Below are positions 1 through 7,900 of a DNA stretch of 32,203 nt, piece by piece. A program made the position numbers and the translations under genes. The DNA comes from Sphingobacteriales bacterium (GTDB lineage: Bacteria > Bacteroidota > Bacteroidia > Sphingobacteriales > Sphingobacteriaceae). How positions within the stretch are numbered: position 1 is the stretch's first letter; every line of letters starts with the position of its first letter. Location of the stretch: positions 1-32,203 of the forward strand of contig JAATFQ010000227.1 in the NCBI GenBank assembly GCA_015655115.1, written 5' to 3'. Under the pieces are notes generated by a model that saw only the letters and a program-made list of their open reading frames with translations, had not been told where the DNA came from and did no database searches.

Positions 1-1
1 A

Positions 2-157
2 ATATTTGCCAGAATCTGGCTGAATAAATTTACTTTTATCATCGGAGGCCTTGGTTTAGTTTCGCGATTAAAACCTACCATTTTTTTGGGAATTGGCCTC
101 CTTTTTTATGCACTATTTTTCAAACGTTTTGGACAGCTGTGCGGTGGTGGCTTATAA
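2..157 (+). CDS. C-terminal end of a membrane protein (partial)
   Basis: An open frame enters from the left edge and ends at TAA 155-157, giving about 51 residues with no start in the window. It is hydrophobic (FTFIIGG, then IFLGIGLLFYALFF), followed by a short basic tail that ends GGGL. This looks like the last one or two transmembrane helices of an inner-membrane protein. The family cannot be recognised from this length. The next gene starts 20 bases later on the same strand, so co-transcription is possible. The frame could be chance, but uninterrupted hydrophobic coding up to the edge argues for a real gene. Confidence 0.45.
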   Translation: MFARIWLNKFTFIIGGLGLVSRLKPTIFLGIGLLFYALFFKRFGQLCGGGL

Positions 158-177
158 CATTCAAATAATAAGTTTTA

Positions 178-2913
178 TTGAGAAAATTTCAGTTAATAGT
201 TATCATTATAGCATATTTTTCAGTGCGATCTTTTGCTCAGGATACCCGTTCCTTTCTCATTAAATTTTCTCAGGCCCCAGGTGTCGGGAAGGTATCGCCA
301 AAAGCATCCTTTGATCTTTACATATATTCCGGTTCTTCATTGAGGAATATTTTTTCTAATCTTCAAACAGATACGTCTATTAGGGTTTTAGGTGTAACAG
401 GTCAGAATTATCATGCCTCGGTACACAGGGCTGCCCATACCAATATTGATTTCTCCTGGAAATTTGATACTATCCGCACAAATTTCACAAAAACGATCAT
501 ACTGCAAAGTACACCTGTTCAACTGCAAGAGATAAACATCAGGGCACAACGACGAATGTACAAGCGAGGTGATACCCTGTTTATACCTGTCGACAGTATT
601 AAGACCATGCCCCATGCGAGCGCGGGTGAATTACTCGATAAAATACCGGGTGCAAACGTCAGCGCAGATGGCAACGTATCGGTATTCGGTAAAAAAGTAG
701 ACAAAATTAGGGTTGACGGAGTCGAGGTTTTCGGAGGCAATTCCAAAGCCACTCTGGAGAACCTGAGAGCAGATATGCTGAAAGATGTAGCGGTTATTAA
801 TTCCACCGAGGGAGGGGCAAGAGGTGTGGAACTAGATTTGAAACTAAAAAAAGACAGGAATCATGGGATATATGGTGAACTATATGGTCAGCAGGGTACC
901 GCAGACAGAACAAATTTAGGCTTTAAATTAAATGAGATCAAACCCGGAACTTTTTTAAATTCATTTTTCAATTATAACAATCAGAACCAGCAGGTACTAT
1001 CGCCGGTTGATTATTTTCAAATAGTAGGTCTTAATAGTATCTCGAACAATGCGCTTGGCACTCAAAAATTGTACTATGATAACAAATTGGAGGATCCATT
1101 TAACAGCCTTGATAAGATCGGTGAACTGTTTCCTTTTTTACCAAAAGGATTACACCGAACCTTTTCGGGCGGCATGAACCTCAGCAAAACCTATAGAAAA
1201 ATCACCTGGAATTCTTACTTGTTAGGCAGTCATGACAAAATTTATACGAACGGCACTTCTGATTTTATCAGGAACCTTGGGGAGCTAAACAGCAATGACG
1301 TTGAAAATGCTACAACCCATAACAGCATATTAGATATTGTTGGACAAAGCAGTTTAAAATGGGTACCTGATGATAAAAATATGGTTAGTGCCAAAGTAAT
1401 ATTGGAACGGAAAAAAATTGATGACAATCCATCCATGCTGTTAAACAGTTTATTATATAACGATTTGGATAGTCTGCTTAATGATTTAACGCTTAATAAT
1501 TTTCAGCAGACTACCAATGCCAATAACCTTCTTTTCCTGAACGGCAACTGGGAGCACCGATATAATAAACCGGCAGAGAAAACAACTTTTTCTGCCGGGG
1601 TTGCTGTTAACCGGCTGGAATATAATAACAATGCATACAACAAGGCATCTGTCAATGGTGTGCAGTTTGAAAATAACAATAGAATCGCTCAAACAAATAC
1701 CAATTACAATTATTTTGCCAACGTTCAGCACAGTATACCACTCAGCAGGAAATTTTTAATTGATTTTAGGATCGGTACATTGTACAGTAGTAATTTGGTG
1801 AACAGGACGGGCAAAGATATCTTGGCCAATCAAGCACCTTTATTAAACGCAGCGCTGAGCGTAAACAATTTTCATGTTCGTAACAATCAAACGGTGGCCC
1901 AAACGTTTCTGTTTTATAAAGCAGGCAGCCTGAGCATCATTGCCGGTGCAGGTGCATTAATTACCAACTGGGATGTCTATGCCGGGGATACCACTTATAA
2001 TAGGATAAATAAAAAAGTATTTCTGCCAGGTCTTTATTTAAATTATGCTATCGGAAAGTCGAAAGTGTCGCTCAGAGTTTTAAGAGAGCAGGCAACGCCT
2101 TCGACGAATACCTTATTGCCGGTGACAGACAGCAGCAATATCCAACGGGTAAACAGGGGTAATCCAATATTAAATCCCTACATCACTAATAAATATGAAA
2201 TTAGTTCGGACGTTTTTATACCCAAAATGGGTTCTGTTAATTTTCAATTCAATTATTCTGTTACCAACCAACCTGTAACCAATAATTACCTTTTAGAAAA
2301 CGGGCTGTACCCTCTTCTTACTTTTACACAATACAAGAAAGCTAAGACAATAACAGGTTCAATCGTTTATATGAACATCAATCAAAGCACCTTATTAAAT
2401 CCTTACATTTTCTTATTTTATCTTTGGCAGAACCAATACCAGTTAAATGAGCAGATGGTTACGCCAGTCAGCTTTAATGCAATAAGTTCAACGGCAGGTG
2501 TAAAGATGAATATTACGAAAGAGCATACATTAAATTTAAGTGTTCAGTCTACTATCAATAGTACTCATTTTCCAACATCTTCGGGCGGGACTGCAAACCG
2601 GTTTAATGTCGAGCTAAAAGATAACAATAAGATTACTGACGGCTTATATTATAAATTTTCCACTAAATGGATTTTGATTCATGCTAATGGTGATAATAGC
2701 GCTATTAAACCAGTTACTAATTTTAACATTTATAAATATGTAGGCAAAGGCCAAAAATGGCAGTTAAACTGTGGAGTAAGCAATATATTCAATGTTGATG
2801 AAATTAAACTCGTCAATGTTGGTCTAACTCAACGGGCAATTTCCACCTATAATTACCTATCCCGGTATGTTAATATTGGGGTCACATTTTATCCTGAAAA
2901 GTGGAAAATGTAA
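178..2913 (+). CDS. TonB-dependent outer-membrane receptor, OMP_b-brl_3-like beta-barrel
   Basis: Predicted outer-membrane beta-barrel receptor of 911 residues. The start is TTG at 178, which puts a signal peptide (MRKFQLIVIIIAYF...RSFAQ) at the N terminus. Residues 22-110 form a small beta-rich domain. Residues about 115-225 are a plug: LQEINIRAQ, a LLDKIPGANVSADGNVSVFG stretch, then KVDKIRVDGVEVFGG, the hallmark of the large Bacteroidota OMP_b-brl_3 group. The remaining 680 residues are alternating aromatic/polar beta-strands rich in N and Y, ending with a terminal strand NIGVTFYPEKWKM. No SusD partner is adjacent. The following gene encodes a secreted protein and probably belongs with it. 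The substrate cannot be read from sequence. Assignment to the receptor class is firm; transport activity is inferred. Confidence 0.88.
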   Translation: MRKFQLIVIIIAYFSVRSFAQDTRSFLIKFSQAPGVGKVSPKASFDLYIYSGSSLRNIFSNLQTDTSIRVLGVTGQNYHASVHRAAHTNIDFSWKFDTIRTNFTKTIILQSTPVQLQEINIRAQRRMYKRGDTLFIPVDSIKTMPHASAGELLDKIPGANVSADGNVSVFGKKVDKIRVDGVEVFGGNSKATLENLRADMLKDVAVINSTEGGARGVELDLKLKKDRNHGIYGELYGQQGTADRTNLGFKLNEIKPGTFLNSFFNYNNQNQQVLSPVDYFQIVGLNSISNNALGTQKLYYDNKLEDPFNSLDKIGELFPFLPKGLHRTFSGGMNLSKTYRKITWNSYLLGSHDKIYTNGTSDFIRNLGELNSNDVENATTHNSILDIVGQSSLKWVPDDKNMVSAKVILERKKIDDNPSMLLNSLLYNDLDSLLNDLTLNNFQQTTNANNLLFLNGNWEHRYNKPAEKTTFSAGVAVNRLEYNNNAYNKASVNGVQFENNNRIAQTNTNYNYFANVQHSIPLSRKFLIDFRIGTLYSSNLVNRTGKDILANQAPLLNAALSVNNFHVRNNQTVAQTFLFYKAGSLSIIAGAGALITNWDVYAGDTTYNRINKKVFLPGLYLNYAIGKSKVSLRVLREQATPSTNTLLPVTDSSNIQRVNRGNPILNPYITNKYEISSDVFIPKMGSVNFQFNYSVTNQPVTNNYLLENGLYPLLTFTQYKKAKTITGSIVYMNINQSTLLNPYIFLFYLWQNQYQLNEQMVTPVSFNAISSTAGVKMNITKEHTLNLSVQSTINSTHFPTSSGGTANRFNVELKDNNKITDGLYYKFSTKWILIHANGDNSAIKPVTNFNIYKYVGKGQKWQLNCGVSNIFNVDEIKLVNVGLTQRAISTYNYLSRYVNIGVTFYPEKWKM

Positions 2914-3005
2914 CAATTGATTAGTATTAAAAACAACTCAAATCTATATATATGAAACTTGCTATTGTATACAACTTTAATGATACTCAACATCATATCA
3001 ATAAA

Positions 3006-3896
3006 ATGAAAAGAATGCTGATCCCCCGTATTTACATATTGATCTTGTTATGTGGCGCCTTTCTGTCTGCGCAAGCGCAGAATTTTAAATTTGATGGGTT
3101 AGCTGGCAAAAAAGTAATTTCTGTTATTGAGAATATCAGCACCCCTATTACCACTGTGGGCGACTCAGGAGCAGGGGGCAACCAACCGGCTATTTCGGGA
3201 CCTGCTAAAACTGAAAAAGCTACTTGGGAAACTACGTTTAGCGCTACAAATGCCACTAAGAAGCTCAAAAGGATCACTTTTAGTGTGTTAGGGCCTGGGG
3301 GATTGGAAAAATACGATTCGGACAATTCATTTGAATCAACTGATGGTGCAGAAAATTGGGTGAAAAAGTTCATTAAGATCATTGGTAAGCCCAGTGTGAG
3401 GAACTTGGAAACAGGCGGTCCAAATAGTAAGCCATCCGCTGATGGCGATAACACGGATAATGTTTGGAACGCTGATTTGCCCCCTTACGAACCGTCGTTA
3501 TACTGGAATGGTTTGGTAGTTCAGTTTCCTTTAAAACTAGAAAAAAATATTACCTGGAAAACAGAGCTCAAATTAGCTTATGGGGTAGTTCAAAATGAAT
3601 ATACCATCGTTGAGACATCCACGGATAGTCTTAAAATTAAAATGCAATGTAAAGTGATATATAACGATACGGATAAAGGTACCCTAAATGCTAATGGGGC
3701 ACCAGCAGGAATGTCATTTGGCTTACAGAGAAAGCAGAGAACTTTTGACGGTTTTATCTTTATTGATCGTAGATCTATGTTAATATTAAAAGGGACGTTT
3801 CAAATTGAAACAGTTTCTGTTCTTAACATTAATGGCAGTGGGAGTGAAAAAAAAGCTTATTCTACCACAACTATTACAAATAGCATTACGAAATAG
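3006..3896 (+). CDS. Secreted protein of unknown function next to the TonB-dependent receptor
   Basis: The ATG at 3006 is preferred because it begins a clean signal peptide (MKRMLIPRIYILILLCGAFL, cleaved near SAQAQ). An in-frame ATG at 2952 would add 18 residues before that signal. The mature protein is about 270 residues, beta-rich, with long polar loops (GDSGAGGNQPA, SKPSADGDNTDN) and no cysteines apart from isolated ones. No catalytic motif is visible and I do not recognise the family. Position 3' of an OMP_b-brl_3 receptor recalls the small secreted partners (GLPGLI-type) that often follow such receptors, but the GLPGLI signature itself is not seen. Likely a periplasmic or surface-exposed accessory protein. 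Confidence 0.7.
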   Translation: MKRMLIPRIYILILLCGAFLSAQAQNFKFDGLAGKKVISVIENISTPITTVGDSGAGGNQPAISGPAKTEKATWETTFSATNATKKLKRITFSVLGPGGLEKYDSDNSFESTDGAENWVKKFIKIIGKPSVRNLETGGPNSKPSADGDNTDNVWNADLPPYEPSLYWNGLVVQFPLKLEKNITWKTELKLAYGVVQNEYTIVETSTDSLKIKMQCKVIYNDTDKGTLNANGAPAGMSFGLQRKQRTFDGFIFIDRRSMLILKGTFQIETVSVLNINGSGSEKKAYSTTTITNSITK

Positions 3897-4070
3897 AGGA
3901 GTTAGTTAATAGGTTCATATATTTCTGCACGTTGATAAAGATGATCAGTAGCTTGCTTCCGTTTATCTGAAAGCTCAGATTGCGATAAGTTGTGCGGGTA
4001 ATCAAGGGTCTAATTGAAATACTATTCGGTTAAAAAAAATATCGTTAATTTTAGGGAATATTTTAAAGCA

Positions 4071-4853
4071 ATGGGACAACTATACGCGATTTGCAGGGTG
4101 GCCGTGGCCCCCCTCAGAGCAGCCGCTTCAGACAAGGCAGAAATCACTACGCAATTGCTATTTGGCGATCATGTTGAAGTGATGGAGAAAGCTGAGCCCT
4201 GGTACCGCATCAAAAATCATTATGATGATTACGAAGGCTGGATGGACTTTAAACAACTGGCGGAAATCACTGAAGAGCAGTACCGTAGTTATGAGGATGG
4301 TGCGAATTTAGTGCCATTACAGGTAAGTAATGCCGTTATTGACTCCAAGGGATGCCCTTATTATCTTCCTACTTCAGCCAGCCTCCCTGCTTACGAAGAT
4401 GGATATTGCACCATTGGGAATGAGAAATTTGAAGTGCCTTTTGAGCCGCATCGAGTATCAACATCTAATGTTGCTGCAGATCTGATTAAATTTGCTTTGT
4501 TTTTTTTGAATGCACCTTATTTGTGGGGGGGGCGTACCTTGTTTGGTATAGATTGTTCCGGGTTTTCTCAGGCTGTATATAAACTTGCTGGGATAGCGAT
4601 CAAAAGAGACGCAGCACAGCAGGCAGAACAGGGGCAGGTGGTTAACTTTTTGCCCGAAGTACAGGCGGGCGACCTCGCCTTTTTCGATAATGCGGATGGC
4701 AGGATCATCCATGTAGGAATTATGCTGAACAAAAACCAGATTATTCATGCTTCGGGAAGGGTTCGGATCGACGCTATTGACGACCAGGGGATATATAATG
4801 CCGAATTAGGCAGGTATAGCCACAAATTGAGAATTATCAAACGCTTCCTGTAA
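4071..4853 (+). CDS. NlpC/P60 (C40) gamma-D-glutamyl-L-diamino acid endopeptidase, YkfC-like
   Basis: Cysteine peptidase expected to cleave gamma-D-Glu-diaminopimelate bonds in murein peptides. From ATG 4071 it is 260 residues. The longer frame from TTG 4014 adds 19 basic residues unlike the family N terminus. Residues 1-65 are a bacterial SH3 domain (ICRVAVAPLRAAASDKAEIT, LLFGDHVEVME). A second SH3-like part follows. The catalytic domain has WGGRTLFGIDCSGF with nucleophile Cys162, His214 in IIHVGIML, and a third polar residue at His226 in IIHAS. There is no signal peptide, so it probably acts in the cytoplasm on recycled murein peptides, as is usual for this Bacteroidota subtype. It stands alone between unrelated genes. 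Confidence 0.85.
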   Translation: MGQLYAICRVAVAPLRAAASDKAEITTQLLFGDHVEVMEKAEPWYRIKNHYDDYEGWMDFKQLAEITEEQYRSYEDGANLVPLQVSNAVIDSKGCPYYLPTSASLPAYEDGYCTIGNEKFEVPFEPHRVSTSNVAADLIKFALFFLNAPYLWGGRTLFGIDCSGFSQAVYKLAGIAIKRDAAQQAEQGQVVNFLPEVQAGDLAFFDNADGRIIHVGIMLNKNQIIHASGRVRIDAIDDQGIYNAELGRYSHKLRIIKRFL

Positions 4854-4969
4854 ATAATTATAGGGCGCCTTGGTAAATTATGTTAATATTATCTTATTTA
4901 TATTTAATGTTTTTATATTATTAAGCGCTTATCTTTAATCTTGTATTCGTAAAATAAGGTTAAAGATAA

Positions 4970-7900
4970 ATGAGGCAATTAGTATTAAGCATTATGTTTC
5001 TGGTTATTATCAATCTGGCCAATGCCCAGCATAAATTGAGCAATAGCAGGGAGTCGGGGATGTACACCCGTATTTACCGTTTAACCGATAAGGAATCTTT
5101 TGCTATTGCATTACAATCCTCTGCAGTTATTAATGATAGTTTCTTTCATACACTGGTGGATTCTTTTTATTATGACAATAAGGCTGGATATACCGGCAAA
5201 TTGCCTTATGGTAATTATTTGCAGGTTAGTGCTGTTAAGAACCAGTTGGTTTTCAGGCAGATGGCCGTTCAGAATGTGCAGCTCAGTTTTATCAATGATC
5301 TTAAAAATGTCCAGTTCGTTATCAAAGATTTGTTTGGCTCTATTATCAGCGATGCTGAAGTGAAAATAGGGAAGAACAGAACGGTAAACTACAACGCGGA
5401 GGCACATGCCTATCTCACTAAATCTGTTCCTAAACAGAAAGTAATAAGGATAAACTATAAGGGAGTTACCAATTATTTCAATTTCGATAAAATTATAGAC
5501 TATTGGGCCAGACAGCGTGCTCGTGGAAGCCATATTACAGCCCCTGTAGTTGAAAAGCCAGCCTATAAAGGGTATATGGTATTTAACAAGCCGAAGTATA
5601 AACCGTTGGATACGGTGAAATTCAAAACGTACCTGCTAACTGCTGCCGGCAAGGTGATCATGAATAAACCGTTACGCGTAGAGGTGATGGAGAGTGGTGG
5701 CTACAACAATGGCAATAAGCCGGAAGATGAAGAAGGTACAATTTTAGGTATGATTAATCCTTACCGTGACGGAGGGTATACTTTTGATTTTGTACTTGCC
5801 GATAGTCTGGATCTGGACCTTGATGAAAATTATAGCATTGTGCTGAAAGAAATGAAAGATAAGAAATGGGAAAAGGTATATAGCGGGAACTTCAGGTATG
5901 AAGATTATGAACTTAAGTCGGTCAAGTTTTCTGTGCGGGCAGATAGACAGGCTTTTGGCCCTGCCAATCCTGTAACTGTTTTTCTATCAGCAAAGGATGA
6001 GAATGACCTTGCTGTTCCTGACGGCAGGGTGGTGGTAAATGTAATTGCCAATAATGTACATAATTATCGGGATAACCACGTTTTTGTTCCTGATTCTTTA
6101 TGGAGTACCGAATTGAAACTGGAACCTGTCGGTGAGACGAAGCTGATCTTGCCTGACAGCATTTTTCCCAATGCTGATGTGAATTTTATGCTGAGGTCCA
6201 CTTTCCTGAACAGTAATAATGAGAGCCAGGATGACACTCAATATCTGAATTACACATTTAAATCCACAAACATTAAGTCGTCCCTGCAGCGCGACAGTAT
6301 CCTTCTGGATTACCTGATCAATGATAAATCTACTCCCGTCAAAGCAAAACTTACGACCTGGTATAGTGCTGTGCTTAAAGCGGATTCAGCCGAAGTTGCC
6401 CTGCCTTTATTGTCAAAGCTGGATTCACGGATTTATAAATACACGATAAATACAGCAGATGGATATTCGCAGGAGATATTGCAAAATGCTTTATACCCGA
6501 ATTTTGCTATCGCAGCGGTGCATACCCGTGATTCTTTAACCATTAAAGTCAACAATGTCCAGAAATTAAACTTTTGGTATACCTTGTTTTCTGGGAATAA
6601 GATCATGATGAAGGGATATACCAGCAGGCTGGATACGGTGATTAAACACGCCAGTCAGCAGGCAGCACACATCCGGGTGAATTATATCTGGGCTGGCCAG
6701 GAGCTTTCACAGGAGGTGATGTCAGTTTTTGAACCAGATTTGCTCAATTTAAAGCTTAAGGTTCCGGAAATGGTATATCCCGGACAAGTGGTGGATATGG
6801 AGGTTAAAGTAACTGATGTTGATCAGCACCCTGTGGCTGCAGCCGATTTGACAGCCTATGCCTTTACCGCTAAATTCAATGAAGACCACTACATTGACTT
6901 GCCAAATTTTAGTAAAGCATATAAACTAAGAACAATATTACCAGGATTGCAGGAGGTAAAACTTCCTGCAGATAGCCAGTTCAAACTGAACTGGCAGAAA
7001 TGGAGCGCTGCTTTAGCTTTGGATACGATCGCGTATTATCAATTTACCCATCCTGCTGAATTGTATTATATTTCTGAGTTAAGTAAAGACAGTGCAGTTA
7101 CGCAGGTAGCGCCATTCGTAATGAAGGATGGAAATATCCAGCCTGTTCATATCGTTTACATCGATGATGTGCCTGTATTTTTTAGTAAAACTGATCAGTT
7201 ACAACGCTATTCTTTTGCTGTTGGACCAGGGCTGCATCGCATTGGTTTGAGAACGGCTAATCAAATGATTACTTTTTCCCAAATGATTGTACACGGTGAA
7301 AAGACGGTGGTAAGTGTTGACGCTGATGTGCAGAATACCAAGGCAAAAGTAGAAGATGCACCTGCGGAACTGACGGAATATGAATCGCAATTGCTGAGCA
7401 AATACCTGTTCAGTATACAGGATAATTTTAAAGATCAGAAAGCCATAATTGAAGCTGGTCCCGAATTGTATCTATTGAACCTTCCTCTTGCTAATACTAA
7501 CAATAGCGTAAAATTAATAGGGCCAATCAAGGAGAATTACCTGAAGTTTTTATCTGGCGATATAGATCAGGATTTCGCAAAGGAGCCGGGTTATGTATAT
7601 ACTTTTTCTAAAGGGCTGTTGAAGCAGAAATCTTATAGTTCAGCATACGGCTTTGAGAAAAAATTAACAGAAGGCATCAAGAAACAGACTGATAATTATA
7701 AGGAAGAGGTATTGACTAAGCACGAAATAGATAGTGTCTGGAATGATTATCTTGATTTGAGAAGCTACACTACAGATTTGTTTCGTTCTTACAGATCATA
7801 TTCAAGAGAGGGCCACTTGGTTATGGAGCTCGATACAGCTTTTGCCCGCAGGATGCCGTATGTTAAAAATATCCTGATTTTTAAAAATGGACAATCACAA

